DNA of 64,000 nt. It comes from CAZDDI01 sp964504195 (GTDB lineage: Bacteria; Chloroflexota; Anaerolineae; B4-G1; SLSP01). Made by a program: the position numbers and the translations under genes. Under the pieces are notes generated by a model. That model was not told the origin of the DNA, did not search any database, and was given only the letters and a program-made list of their open reading frames with translations. Every line of letters starts with the position of its first letter. Position 1 is the stretch's first letter. Below are positions 6,937 through 19,400 of the stretch, one piece after another. The stretch covers positions 1 through 64,000 of the forward strand of contig CAZDDI010000004.1 in assembly GCA_964504195.1 (NCBI GenBank), in the 5' to 3' direction.

Positions 6937-9900
6937 ATGCGACGATCTCTATTAACCATGGTGTCTGTGATGTTGCTGGCGGGGATGCTGGGCGGGTGGC
7001 TTGCGCCGGCACCGCGCCCGATAGCGGCGCAGAATGCGCTGCTGGCCGGAACTGTCCACTACTACCCCCAGGCCATTCCTGGCAATGCGGTTGTCAACAG
7101 TGGGACTTTGATTTCCGGCACGCCCTTTGCGGTCTACGCTACCGTGACCGGCCTGAGCGGGGCGTGCTTCGGGCCAAAGGTGTATTACCCAAGTACGTCC
7201 AGTTCCAATGCTTTCACCTGGAACAATGGCAGTTGGAGAAGTCCCAGCGATGCCTGGGCCACCTATACGCCGATTGATGGCAGCAGCGGCAGCTGGTCGG
7301 GTTGGGTAATCGGAGCGATACCCGCTACTACGGCTGATAGCGGCAATATCATTGTCGGCATTAGATGCGGCACGAGCAATCGTTACACTACTGGGGTTCC
7401 TGTGACCAAGCTGAATATGTCCACCGGCGGCGGCTGGATTGAGGGGCACGCCTACCATGTCGGCGGCGCTCCGCCGCTCGAAGGTGCGCCGGTTGTGATC
7501 AAGCAGGGCACAACCATTGTGGGTATCTATATCACGGAAAACAATGCTGTGAGCGAAGGCTATCCGGCCACCAATGCCGGCTACTACCGGGTTGCCGCGC
7601 CAGCGGGCAGCGGCTATACGGCGGAAGTGTGGGACGCCGCACAGCAGCTGATCGGCACAGCGCAGAGTGGGATTGAGGTCACTGCCGGCACAGTGACCGG
7701 CAATGTAGACATCAATAGCGATCCAGGCCTGCAATTCACTCTCTCGAAAACTGCTCCCGTGCTGGTGGCGACGGAAGAGACCTTCACCTACACGCTCGTC
7801 GCGGTCAATCATACCGGGGCGTTGCGCTCTGGGGTGGTGATTACGGATAGCTTGCCGCTCAGCGTGACCGTAGGGCCGATCTCCGACGCGGGGGTGGTAA
7901 CGGGCCAGGTAGTGCGCTGGGATATAGCCACGCTCGCCGCTGGCGCAGCGGTGACGCGCACGGTGCAGGTGACGGCCCCCGCAGTGGATGCGTTGCTGGT
8001 CAACGCGGACTATGGCGTGTGGGCCGGCGATTGGCTGACGCGCACGCTTGGCGTTGCTGTGCAGACTGTGGTCGAAGCACCGCCGCCCTCAATCCGGCCC
8101 ATCTACGATCTGCAATACACCACCAATGCCGGGGACGGGACCTATCCCTCGCCCTACGTTGGGCAAATCGTGACGACCACAGGTACGGTTTGCGCTGGCT
8201 TGAACAACGGCTATATCATTTCTGAGGCCCCCGGCCCTTGGCACAGCCTCTACATCTTCAATGGCAATCAGCCCAAACCGGATTTGGGGACTGCGTACCT
8301 GGTGCGCGGGGAACTGCTAGAATACTTCGGGATGACGGAATTCTCCTCACCTGGGCAGCGGTACGTTGGCGATGGCACCGCTGTCTGCACGCCGACCCTA
8401 CGCACAGCGGCGCAAATTCGCTACAACAACACCGCCATCAGCGAACCGTATGAGAGCGCCCTCGTAGAAATTCGCGACATTACGATTACTTCGATAACAA
8501 CTAATCGCGCCCTCTTCACCGATAGCAGCGGCGGAACGGGTGCCATCGGTAAGGAAGGCTACTATCCAGCGGATATGGCTGTCGGCCAGCAATATGTCTA
8601 CGTGCGCGGGCCGGTGCTCTATAGTTTCAATGAATACCGCATCATGCCACCGACCGCTGCGGATCTCAAGTTGCTCGATGTGACGCCACCCACGGTGATA
8701 GCGACGCTGCCGGGCGCTGCGGCGACGGATGTCAGTCCGCACCGGCCACTCTATGCGACGTTCAGCGAGCCGGTGGCCGCTAACACTGTGACTACGGCGA
8801 GCTTCACGCTGCGCGGGCCAGGCGGCCCGGTGAGCGGCTACGTCGCTTACGATGCCGCGCTGCGGCAGGCCAGCTTCACGCCCGTGGGCGCGTTAGCGGC
8901 TCAGAGCCTCCACACGGCCACGCTAACCACGGCCATCGAAGACCTCTCCGAAAATCCGCTGGTGGCTTATAGTTGGACGTTCACTACCGGGCCGCAAGAT
9001 ACTATCCCGCCCACGATCATCGCCAGTGTGCCCGCTTCCGGCGCGGTAGATTTCCCGCTGGGTGCGGATCTGGTCATCACCTTGAGCGAAAGCCTCCAAT
9101 CGGAGACGCTCATCGGGGCCAATTTCACGCTGGCAGGGCCTTATGGCGCGACGCCGTGGGACGGGGTACACTACAATGATATGCTCCACCGCCTCACGCT
9201 GAACCCACGGGGGTTGCTGCTGCCCCAAGCGGTCTACACGCTCACGATTGCCGAGGCGGTAGTGGATTGGGGCGACAATCCCATCCTCGCCGCACAGCGC
9301 AGTTGGAGCTTCACGACCGAATCCGAGCCGGAGATGCTGGCCTATCATGGCGACCTGCACAACCACACCTCCTACTCCGACGGTGCCGGGACGCCGGACG
9401 AAGCATTTGCAATGGCGCGTGAGAATGGGCTGGATTTCCTGGCGATTTCAGATCATTCGTACTACATTAATGACAGTCAATGGCTCGATACTTGGGAGCA
9501 AGCCGAAACCCACACGGAGAATGGGGCCTTTGTCGCCATACGCGGCTTCGAGTATACCCAGGGCGCAGAGGGACACATCAACGTCTATAATACCGTGCGC
9601 CATGCCACCCGTACCAGTGTCAGCGGCTGCGACTTCTGTGACTACACGCCCAATCTGGAAGCCGGGGAAACGGTGCAGGGCTTCTACCCCTGGCTGGCGA
9701 TTACGGGGACGCACGCGATGGATGACGCGGGAACATTGATGATGTTCAATCACCCCGGCTGGATGAACTTCAATGATTGGACTTACCACCCGGAGCTCGA
9801 ACACATCGCGCAGTTGGAAGAAGTGGGCAACGGCACGGGCACATCCTATTTCTTCTCCTTCGATGAGTGGATACGTTCATTGGATTACGGCTGGAAGCTG

Positions 9901-12900
9901 GGCGCGACGAACAACTCCGACACGCACCGGCCCAATTGGGGGGCGGCGACGGCGCACCGCACGGGCATCATCGCACCAGAACTGACCAAGCGCGCGCTCT
10001 TCGATGCGATGCGCGCCCGACGCACCTTCGCTACCGAAGACGCCAACTACGCGCTCTTCTTCAAGGCCAACGGCTACTGGATGGGGGCAGAATTTCCCAA
10101 TACGGACGAGATTACCTTTGAGATCAGCTTCAACGATCCCGACGGGGAGCTCACGACACAGCTGGAGCTGTACAGCAACCACGGCCACATCATCACCTAT
10201 ACGCAGCCCACACTGGCGGATGGTACATGGAATTTCACCCTCTCGGATGTTGAGCCGGGCGTCCATTACTTCTTCGTCAAGGCCACGCAAGCCGATGGCG
10301 ACCGGATCGTTACCTCGCCGGTGTGGACGATGGGAGAAGAGGATGTGAGCATCAGCGATCTCACCATCCAGCCCACGATTCCCACCATCTACAATCCCAG
10401 CTTGCTCACGGCGCGGGTGACAAATCGCGGGCAAAGCGCGCACACGCTCACTGTGACCTTTGAGCTGGATGGCGTGATGCTGGGGGCGGTTCCGGTGACG
10501 GTAGATGTGTGTACCGTTGGGCCGTGCCCCGATGCTTTCGCACAAATCGCCTGGCAGCCCACGGAGACCGGCCCGGTGAGTGTGAGCGTTTCGCTGCTCG
10601 GCGCACCGCCAGAAGATAACCCGCGTGACAATACCCGTACGCTAACCCTCGATGTAACCGATGAGAAAGTGCCCCTCATCCTCATTGATGGCGGCCACAA
10701 CAACATCGGCATCAGCCCGCGCGAAGTGAGCTCCTTTGTGGCGGATATGACCCGGCACGGTTACAATATACTCTTCAACCTCGATGAAATCACCGCCACC
10801 GACCTTAATACCGAGACTGTCCGGCTGCTCATCATCAATGCTTACGGGCCGGAGCAGCTGACCAGCGACGAAATTGACGCTATCAGCGACTTTGTCGCAG
10901 CGGGTGGCAGTCTGTGGCTCAACGGCGTAGCCGATTACACAGGCAAGGTGTTCTGGGCGGATACCGTCGCTGATCGAATAAATGGGCTGGTGGCAGCTAT
11001 CGAGGCGCGGATAGGACACACCATCCCCATGCGCATGAACGATGACCAGGTGCTTGACGGGAACAATAACAATGGCTATCCGTGGGGCGTGGTCTATCAC
11101 CGCTTCCCCGCATGGGAAACCACCGGCATCGGCAGCAATGTCGCAGAAATCCAAACCTGGTCTATCTGCTCGCTGATGAGCCGTGACCGCGGCCCACTCA
11201 CAGCGGAGGCGCTCGGCCCACACGGTTTTTTGCTGGTCATGGGGGATTTAGACACGGGGACCGGAACTTATGGGCGGCCCAATCGCACCCATAACACGGA
11301 TGAGGATAAGTGGGGCGATGCGTACATCTACCCAGAGGGCGTCCCCCTGGCCGGCGCGGCAGGGTATGCCATCCCCGACGCGGGACGGCTCTTCATGTAC
11401 GGCGATTCTAACGATGCCTTCAACACCTTCGCGTATGTGGCCGGCGACGGCAAACAGAACGAGCTCTTCAACCTGCAAACGGTCATGTGGCTGCTCGGCA
11501 ATCCGCTGCAACCGCAGGACATCGCCGCTGTGCGCCCGCCGGAAAACCTGCACACCCTGGTCTGGGTCGAGGGCGTGGTCACAGCCGCCTACAACGAGTT
11601 CTTCAATGTGCTCTATGTGCAGGATGAGACCGGCGGCATCACCGTCCACGCGCCCGCTGGCGACATTTACGCCGCAGACTACCTGCGCGGCAAACGTGTG
11701 CGCATCGTGGGCACGCGCAGCGCGTACCAGGGCGATATGGAAATCGAGTTCTTCGAGGCGGAAATGGTGCAGGTCATCGGCGAAGCGGATGACCCCGCGC
11801 CGTTGCCCTTCAGCACCTACGATGTGGGATTGTTCGAGAACCAGGGTTGGCTGGTGCAAATCACGGGCACGGTGACGGCCAAATCGGCAGAGCTGGATAC
11901 GCTCTGGGTGGATGATGGCTCCGGCCCGATCCGCGCCTTCCTGGATGGGTACAACGGCATGTGGGGCGACATCAACGTGTTGGATCGCGTGACCGTCATC
12001 GGCCTGGCCTCGTATGATGGCGCCGGCCCGCGGATCCGCGTGCGGCACTACCAGAACGATAGCCGCCCCGATGACGCCTGGGTGCTGCCCGTAGCGTCGA
12101 ACTTTGCGGAATCGAGCAAGCTGGTCAACAGCGAAACAGCGCAAGTCGGGGATATCCTGACGTACACAGTGTTGCTCGTCAACGCCGGTGAGATGCCGGC
12201 CACAGTCATGTATACTGACACGCTCCCGAACGCAGTCACCTGGCTGAGCGGGGCACTGCGGGATACGGTGGAAGTAGGGCCGACGGCAACGACGCTGATC
12301 GAGATCGTCGTACAGGTGCAGGAGTCGCTGCTGCCGGGGACGACGTTCCTGAATACCCTGACGCTAGATGACGGTATCGCGCCGATCTTTACCCGCTCTT
12401 CACCAGAAACCATGATCATCTCCGGGCCGCCGATAGTGGCAGCGAGCAAGACGGTAGACACACTGATCGCAAAGGCTGGCGACCGGTTGACTTACACGTT
12501 ACATTTCAGCAATAACGGCGGTTCGCCCGCGACGGTGCAGTATACGGACACGCTCCCGGCGGAAGTGGATTGGATCAGCGGCGCGCTCATGGGGAGCTTC
12601 ACGCTCCCGATAGGTATGCAACATACCATCAACATCGAAGTGGAAGTGCGTGCGGATGTGGAAAGCGGCGCAGTCTTCACGAATACAGCCTGGGTGGATT
12701 ACGGCTATGATGTACCGTTCGAGATTGTATCGCCAGCGGTGACAGTGCTATCGGCGGATGTGGCAGCACGCAAAACGGTAAGCGCGCTGCGCGTGGACGC
12801 GGGCGAGCTGCTCACCTACACGTTGCACTTCACCAATACTGGCAACACGGCCGCGATGGTGCTCTACACCGACACACTCCCAGCGGAGGTGGATTGGGTC

Positions 12901-13119
12901 AGCGGCGCGCTCACCGGAGCGGTGGGAGTGCCAACCGGCGAACATCGCGCGGTGGTCATCGTAACCCGGACACGCTTCGGCGGGCTGCACGGGCAACCGT
13001 TCCGCAACACAGCCGCGATCCTATGGAACGAGCAGCCGTTTATGCTCCAATCACCGGAAACCCACATCGCAGCACGGCGTATCTTCTTACCGCTGGTGCT
13101 GCGCGGGGCAGGGGATTAA
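6937..13119 (+). CDS. Giant exported PHP-domain/DUF11 protein
   Basis: 2060 residues. A signal peptide (about 1-31) is followed by a secreted N-terminal region, a first DUF11 (about 265-380), an OB-fold/nuclease-associated-like domain (390-575) and two Big_5 Ig-like domains (580-800, TPPTVIATLPGAAATDVSP type). Next comes a PHP phosphoesterase domain (about 802-1040) with HGDLHNHTSYSDG, ISDHSYY, NHPGW and NNSDTHRP, then a CARDB-like Ig domain (1136-1243) and a GATase/DUF4350-like region (1244-1520, LILIDGGHNN). A second OB-like domain (1530-1705) and three DUF11 repeats (1720-2040) complete it. It ends RRIFLPLVLRGAGD. PHP metal ligands look intact, so a secreted phosphoesterase is plausible with an unknown substrate. 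AAGGAG precedes the ATG. A 14-bp hairpin follows the gene. The tail is shared with the genes at 13421 and 21500. Confidence 0.85.
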   Translation: MRRSLLTMVSVMLLAGMLGGWLAPAPRPIAAQNALLAGTVHYYPQAIPGNAVVNSGTLISGTPFAVYATVTGLSGACFGPKVYYPSTSSSNAFTWNNGSWRSPSDAWATYTPIDGSSGSWSGWVIGAIPATTADSGNIIVGIRCGTSNRYTTGVPVTKLNMSTGGGWIEGHAYHVGGAPPLEGAPVVIKQGTTIVGIYITENNAVSEGYPATNAGYYRVAAPAGSGYTAEVWDAAQQLIGTAQSGIEVTAGTVTGNVDINSDPGLQFTLSKTAPVLVATEETFTYTLVAVNHTGALRSGVVITDSLPLSVTVGPISDAGVVTGQVVRWDIATLAAGAAVTRTVQVTAPAVDALLVNADYGVWAGDWLTRTLGVAVQTVVEAPPPSIRPIYDLQYTTNAGDGTYPSPYVGQIVTTTGTVCAGLNNGYIISEAPGPWHSLYIFNGNQPKPDLGTAYLVRGELLEYFGMTEFSSPGQRYVGDGTAVCTPTLRTAAQIRYNNTAISEPYESALVEIRDITITSITTNRALFTDSSGGTGAIGKEGYYPADMAVGQQYVYVRGPVLYSFNEYRIMPPTAADLKLLDVTPPTVIATLPGAAATDVSPHRPLYATFSEPVAANTVTTASFTLRGPGGPVSGYVAYDAALRQASFTPVGALAAQSLHTATLTTAIEDLSENPLVAYSWTFTTGPQDTIPPTIIASVPASGAVDFPLGADLVITLSESLQSETLIGANFTLAGPYGATPWDGVHYNDMLHRLTLNPRGLLLPQAVYTLTIAEAVVDWGDNPILAAQRSWSFTTESEPEMLAYHGDLHNHTSYSDGAGTPDEAFAMARENGLDFLAISDHSYYINDSQWLDTWEQAETHTENGAFVAIRGFEYTQGAEGHINVYNTVRHATRTSVSGCDFCDYTPNLEAGETVQGFYPWLAITGTHAMDDAGTLMMFNHPGWMNFNDWTYHPELEHIAQLEEVGNGTGTSYFFSFDEWIRSLDYGWKLGATNNSDTHRPNWGAATAHRTGIIAPELTKRALFDAMRARRTFATEDANYALFFKANGYWMGAEFPNTDEITFEISFNDPDGELTTQLELYSNHGHIITYTQPTLADGTWNFTLSDVEPGVHYFFVKATQADGDRIVTSPVWTMGEEDVSISDLTIQPTIPTIYNPSLLTARVTNRGQSAHTLTVTFELDGVMLGAVPVTVDVCTVGPCPDAFAQIAWQPTETGPVSVSVSLLGAPPEDNPRDNTRTLTLDVTDEKVPLILIDGGHNNIGISPREVSSFVADMTRHGYNILFNLDEITATDLNTETVRLLIINAYGPEQLTSDEIDAISDFVAAGGSLWLNGVADYTGKVFWADTVADRINGLVAAIEARIGHTIPMRMNDDQVLDGNNNNGYPWGVVYHRFPAWETTGIGSNVAEIQTWSICSLMSRDRGPLTAEALGPHGFLLVMGDLDTGTGTYGRPNRTHNTDEDKWGDAYIYPEGVPLAGAAGYAIPDAGRLFMYGDSNDAFNTFAYVAGDGKQNELFNLQTVMWLLGNPLQPQDIAAVRPPENLHTLVWVEGVVTAAYNEFFNVLYVQDETGGITVHAPAGDIYAADYLRGKRVRIVGTRSAYQGDMEIEFFEAEMVQVIGEADDPAPLPFSTYDVGLFENQGWLVQITGTVTAKSAELDTLWVDDGSGPIRAFLDGYNGMWGDINVLDRVTVIGLASYDGAGPRIRVRHYQNDSRPDDAWVLPVASNFAESSKLVNSETAQVGDILTYTVLLVNAGEMPATVMYTDTLPNAVTWLSGALRDTVEVGPTATTLIEIVVQVQESLLPGTTFLNTLTLDDGIAPIFTRSSPETMIISGPPIVAASKTVDTLIAKAGDRLTYTLHFSNNGGSPATVQYTDTLPAEVDWISGALMGSFTLPIGMQHTINIEVEVRADVESGAVFTNTAWVDYGYDVPFEIVSPAVTVLSADVAARKTVSALRVDAGELLTYTLHFTNTGNTAAMVLYTDTLPAEVDWVSGALTGAVGVPTGEHRAVVIVTRTRFGGLHGQPFRNTAAILWNEQPFMLQSPETHIAARRIFLPLVLRGAGD

Positions 13120-13140
13120 GTCAACGAGAGTGTTTTTGAA

Positions 13141-13171
13141 GACCTGCCAGGTTTTTGAAACCTGGCAGGTC
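13141..13171 (+). terminator. GACCTGCCAGGT palindrome after the giant PHP gene
   Basis: A perfect 14-bp stem (13141-13154 with 13158-13171) and a 3-base loop, 22 bases after the stop. The same palindrome is the inner arm of the family-1 MITE and the stem at 20070-20103. There is no clear T run. The remaining 13172-13420 shows no gene, only an SD-like AAGGAGG at about 13324 without a following ORF. Confidence 0.6.
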
Positions 13172-13420
13172 TGAGAAGAATGAAAGCGTGACGTGTCCTA
13201 TCCCCGTTTTGACAAACAACCGTTTCATGCCACAATACAAGGCGTGGATAACCGAACACGGTGTTACTACGCGCAAATTCGTGGCGCTAACCATCTGCGA
13301 AACCACATTCATTACCTGACATTGAAGGAGGCCCAGAAAAACCGTAGAGAAAGAACAAATTTGTAATTCGGAACGTTATACCAAAATTTAAGTTTCACAT
13401 TTCTGAGGAGGAAGTCTAAG

Positions 13421-16400
13421 ATGACTAAGAAACGACTACGAATAGTGAATGCCCTGATGGGGGTGCTGCTGGCGCTGAGCATGATCAGCAACCCGCTCGC
13501 AGCCCTCGCTGCGCGGGGCGAGATCACGCAAACGGTGGCAGCCCAAGCACAACCGAGTCTGATGCTAACCTCTGTATTAGTTGATGATTTCGATTATGGC
13601 AACACAGCTGGAGATTTAACCTCAGCTAGTAGTAATGCCTGGAGTGCTCATTCTGGAGCCGGTACCGGCCCGGTACAGTACATCACCACGAGCCTTTCTA
13701 TGCCTGGCTATGGCTCTTCTGGTGTAGGCGGTGCTGCTACCATCTCCACAACAGGCTCCGAAGATATCAACCAAACATTCCCCTCTCAAACATCGGGAAC
13801 AGTGTACTTTGCAACACTGATAAACATCTCTGCTGCTGGCGGAGGAGCTTACTTTCTACATTTTAAGGATGCTGGCAGTAACTTCCGAGCCCGCGTTTTT
13901 GCCCGAAATGACGCTGGGGTTTTGCGTTTCGGTATAGGCGACGGCAGCACTGGCACATATTCTGATGATGCGTTTGATTATGATAAAACGTATCTACTGG
14001 TAGCAAAGTTCGATGTTACCACTGGGGACACCGCATTACACGTGTTAGAAGCACCCAGTACTACTGAACCTCCCCCCCTACTATCTGTCTCAGGAACAGC
14101 GTTGAACATTCAATCCGTTGCAATTCGCCAAGCCAGCGGCGGCCCCGCCGCCACCATTGATGGCGTTCGGGTTGCCACCACTTGGGAAGACGTGATTGGC
14201 TATGTGGCTGATGAAATCACCCTCACCAAAACCGTGACCCCCACCACCAATGTGGACTATCACGGCACCGTTACCTATACGCTGGTACTAGACAACAACC
14301 TGGCTATCAGCGATACCGTGTTCTTGACCGATACACTGCCCACCGAAGTAACCTTCGGAGCGTGGATCGAGAACGCGGCGGGCGCGGTTGAGGATAGCGA
14401 TCAGATTACCTGGAGCGGCACGCTGACGGCCTCCACCACGCTCACCTTCACCTTTACTGCGATTCACACTGGCGATTACGGCGACATCATCACCAACACC
14501 GCCGAGTTCAGCGCAACTGCACAAACCGGCACCGCCGAAGCCACCTTCACCGTAGCGAATTTGCTTACCGATGTCACCTTCGTCTACCACGACTTGGAAG
14601 GTGTGGTAGAAGCAGGCGAAACCGTGTGGATTGCGGGCGACTTCAACGCCTGGGCGGCCGCCCAGATGGGCGACGCCGGCGGCGGGGTCTACACCTATAC
14701 GGTTGCCGCGCTCACCATTGGCGACACCTACGAGTACAGGTATATCGTCAATGATGGGAGCACCGATCAATCGGGTTGGTTAAATACCGCTGACCGTTCC
14801 TATACCGTTGTAGATGCACCAGAACGCCACGATTATCGCAATGTCGTGATCAATTGGGCTAATCTGCAGTGGCCCTTCTCACTGCAAACCAACGCCTTTG
14901 AGGCCACCAGCGACGTATACGGCCAGATGTTGATCAATGGGCTGACCGGGACAGCCGGTCCAGCACGCGGCATCATAGCCGAGGTAGGCTATGGCGATAC
15001 AGCACTACCCCGTGCCGACTGGGAATGGTTCCCCATGACCTACAATGTCCCTGTTGGCAACAATGACGAGTTCATGGGTGTGATGACCCCCACCCTGGGC
15101 GGCGTTTTCGACTACAGCACCCGCTACGACGCTAACGGTGGTATTGGCAACCCCAACGCCGCGTGGTATAACGCCGCCGAAACTGGCGTGCTTACCGTCA
15201 CACTGTACGATGTGGCTGTGACCAAGACCACGTTGGTAGATACGGTCTATGTCTTCGACGGCGACAGCGCCCTGGTGACATATACGATCGCCATCGAGAA
15301 CCTATCTTCGCTCGACGCCACGGACACCATCACCCTCCACGACATTTTACCGGCAGGCTTCGCGTATGTGACCGACTATAGTCCAGTCACACCCAGCGAA
15401 GCCAGCGGCGTCTTGACCTGGGTCTTCAATGATCCGTTGGCAGCGGGCGAAACGCTCTCCTTCACGCTCGTCTTACGCGCCACCGATGCGGTTGCTCAGA
15501 CCGGCCTCCACACGAACGAGGTCGTTATTGAGGTAGCACCGGCAGATACATTCACCGACAACAACACGGCTGCAGACGATGTCATGGTCTATCGCGCGGT
15601 ACCTATCTCCACAGCACGCGCGGGTAGCAACGGCCAGATTTTCACGCTGGAAGGCGTCGTCACAGCTCCTAATGATACCTGGAACAACGCTCCTGAATGG
15701 ACCTTGCAGGATGCGAGCGGCGGGATTGCCGCTTACTTCATTGCCACCCCGGCTGTCGCACTGGGCGATACCGTGCGCATGGTGGCTACACGCGGGGCCT
15801 ACCAAAATCAAGAACAGATGACCAACCCGACGTACTTCGAGATCGTCTCCTCTGGCCCGCCCGTCATGCCCATCACCTACACCACCGGGCAGGTCGCCAG
15901 CGGCAGCAGCGAGGGCTGGCTGGTGGAAATCGAAGGCGAGGTCGGTAGTATGCCCGCCACTTGCGGTAGCGCCTACAACATCACCCTCAACGATGGCAGT
16001 GGGGCCGCGACGGTACGCGTCGAATCCGCCACGGGCATCAACCTGTGCGCCCTGGGCATCGAAAATGGCGATATGCTCGGTGTTACCGGCTTCAGCACCC
16101 AATTCCAGACCACCTACCAGGTGAAGCCACGCAGCATGAGCGACCTGCATCTGTTCACGGATGCGCCGCTTGTCATTGGGACTACCCCGACCAACAACGC
16201 CACCAACGTCCCCACCGATACGCTCATCACCATCAACTTCAGCGAGCTGGTCACGGTCAGCCCCGATTGGGCCATTCTGCACTGTAGTGAAAGCGGCCTT
16301 GTGTCAGCTACAACCACTCCCGCCGGGCCAGCGAGCAGCTACACCCTCACCCCAGATGCACCTTTGGCCTACGGCGAAATCTGCCATGTCACCGTACTGG

Positions 16401-19400
16401 CCGATCAGGTGAGCAACGCTGAAATGATGAATATGTTGGCGGATTACCGCTTCAGCTTCATCACCGGCCCAGCCCTCACCTTCGGGGCCTGTGGCAACAC
16501 AGCCATCCCCATCAACTTTGTCCAGGGCAGCGGCGAAAGCACGCCTATCCTGGGGACAACCGTCGTGATTGAGGCCGTGGTCGTCGGTTCTTACCAGGGC
16601 GCAGGCCAGTTCAGCGGCTTCTTCCTGCAAGAACGGGATCACCTGGCAGATGATGACCCGATGACCTCCGAAGGGATCTTCGTTTACACCACCCTTACCA
16701 CCGTCGCGCCAGGCGATCTGGTGCGCGTGCTCGGCACGGCCACCGAGTTCAACGGCCTGACGCAAATCGCTTCGGTAACGACGGGCAACATCGCTGTTTG
16801 TGACACCGGCTTCACCGTCACCCCGGCAGAAATGACCTTGCCGGTAGACGATATGATGGCGTGGGAAGCCGTTGAGGGCATGCAGGTTTCCTTCAATGAC
16901 GATCTGGTCGTGACCGAGCACTATCAGCTGGGGCGCTATGGCGTGGTACAGCTCTCGGTCAATGACCGCCTCTGGAATCCGACCAATGTGGTCACGCCCG
17001 GCGCGGAAGCGCTGGCGCTGCAAGACCTGAACAATCGCAGCCGCGTAATGTTGGATGACGGAATCAACCTCCAGAACCCCGACCCGGTCATCTATCCCGA
17101 TCCGCGCCTGACCTACACCAACACCCTGCGCACTGGCGCGCTAGTGCATGACCTGCTGGGTGTGGTAGATTATCGTAGCAACAGTTACCGCCTTCAGCCG
17201 GTGAACGTCATCTCCTTCACCCATACCGCTGATCGGCCCTACGAAATGGATGCAGTAGGCGGCACGCTCAAGATTGCGAGCTTCAACGTGCTCAACTACT
17301 TCACCACGCTTAACAGTCGTGGCGCAAATTCGCTCTTTGAGTTCGAACGTCAACGCACCAAGATCATCAACGCCATTCTGGAAATGGATGCAGACATCGT
17401 AGGCCTGATCGAGATCGAGAACCACGCCACCGATGATGCAGTGCTTGATCTCGTTGCCGGGATTAACGCCCTGGCCGGGGCCGGAACTTACGCTTACATT
17501 GATACCGGCGTAATCGGCACCGATGAAATCAAGATGGCCTACATCTACCAACCCAGCAGCGTAACCCCGGTGGGCGACTATGTCATTCTGGACAGCAGCG
17601 TGGACCCGCGGTTCGTGGATACCAAGAACCGCCCGGTGCTCATCCAGACCTTTGCCGAAAACAGCACGGGTGAGTTGGTAACAGTCGCGGTAAACCATCT
17701 CAAATCAAAGGGATCAGACTGTAACGATCTCGGTGATCCGGATATGGGCGACGGGCAGGGTAACTGTAACGTGACCCGCACCAACGCCGCCGAGGCACTG
17801 GTAGATTACCTGGCAACCGATCCCACCAATAGCGGCTCCCCGCACTTCCTGATCATCGGCGACCTGAACTCCTACGCCATGGAAGATCCCATCACCGCGA
17901 TTCGGGATGCCGGTTACACTGATCTGTTGCGCGCCTTCTACGGCGATGCGGCTTACTCCTACGTCTTCGACGGGCAGGCCGGGCATCTGGATCACGCGCT
18001 CGCCAGCCCGGAGCTCATGCCCTTCGTCACCGGCGCAACGGCCTGGCACATCAACGCCGATGAACCGCTGGTTTTGGATTACAATGTCGAGTTCAAAACA
18101 GGGCAGCAAATCAGCGAATGGTACAGCCCGGAGCCTTTCCGCTCCTCCGACCACGATCCGGTCATCGTCGGGCTGAACCTGGCTACTGATTTGAGCATCA
18201 CCAAGGCCGTCATGCCTACCAGCGACGTAGGTTTGGGCGATGTTGTTACGTACACCATCAGCCTGAACAACGACGGCGAAGTGTTGGCGTGGGGCATCGA
18301 ACTAACCGACACGCTCCCTGTCAGCATCACCTTTGGCGGCTTCCTGCCTGCCACTAACGTGACACCTGACTACGCAGCTGGCGTCATCACCTGGGCGGGC
18401 GACCTCCCTGCGGGCATCCAAAACATCGTCATCGTCTTCACCGCTACGGTAAATGTGGATAATGCTCTCTACGGCGAGACCATCACCAACACGGTCGCGT
18501 TCACCTCCGAGAACGCTGGCGACGGCATGGACGAAGCGGCCTTCACCATCGTCATGACGACTGAGCCAGAGCTGAGCATCACCAAATCCGTAGTCCCCAC
18601 CACCCAAGTTGACCTGAGCGACATCGTTACTTACACGATCAACCTCACTAATGAAGGCGGCGGGGTGGCCTCCGACATCCTCGTCACCGACGCGCTGCCT
18701 ACAGGGATCACGTTCGAAAGCTTCGTGGCGCAGAACGGCGCGAGCGAAGCTGCCGGCGTCATCACCTGGAGTGGCGAACTGGTCGCCGGGGAGAACCTTG
18801 AGATCATCTTCACCGCTACGGTGGACGATGACCCGCTACTTTACGGCGAGACCATCACCAACACGGTCGCGTTCACCTCCGAAAACGCCGGAGATGGCAT
18901 GGACGAAGCGGCTTTCACCGTGATGGAAGAAACCATCACAATGCAAGTGACCTTCATGTACCACGATCTGGAAGGTGTGGTTCCCGATGGCACCACCATC
19001 CACATCGCGGGGAACTTCAACGGCTGGAACAGCAGCGCGACACCGATGATTGGTGACAGCGTGACCGGCATTTACACCGCTACCATCACCCTCGAAACCG
19101 CGCCCTACACGCTAGATTACAAGTTGATTTTGGGCGATAACTGGGACGACGGGCGCGGTGACCTGCTGAATAGCGATAACCGCAGCGCGCTCATCACAGA
19201 ATCCACCACCCTGCATCTCTATCGCAACGTGCGCGCCGGCTATGCCAAACTCAACGGCCCTGCGGAGATCACCATCCCGCTTGGCGCGACCACGCCAGTT
19301 ATCAATGGCGAGGCCTGGTTCAGCAACACCTTCGATGAGAACCAGGTGCTCCGCGCGCAAATCGGCTACGGAACCGACGCCGATCCGGCGAACTGGACCT

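Noticed and set aside
13322..13332. AAGGAGG SD-like sequence before 13421
   Set aside because: No start codon with a lasting frame follows. The real SD of the nuclease gene is at about 13405-13411.
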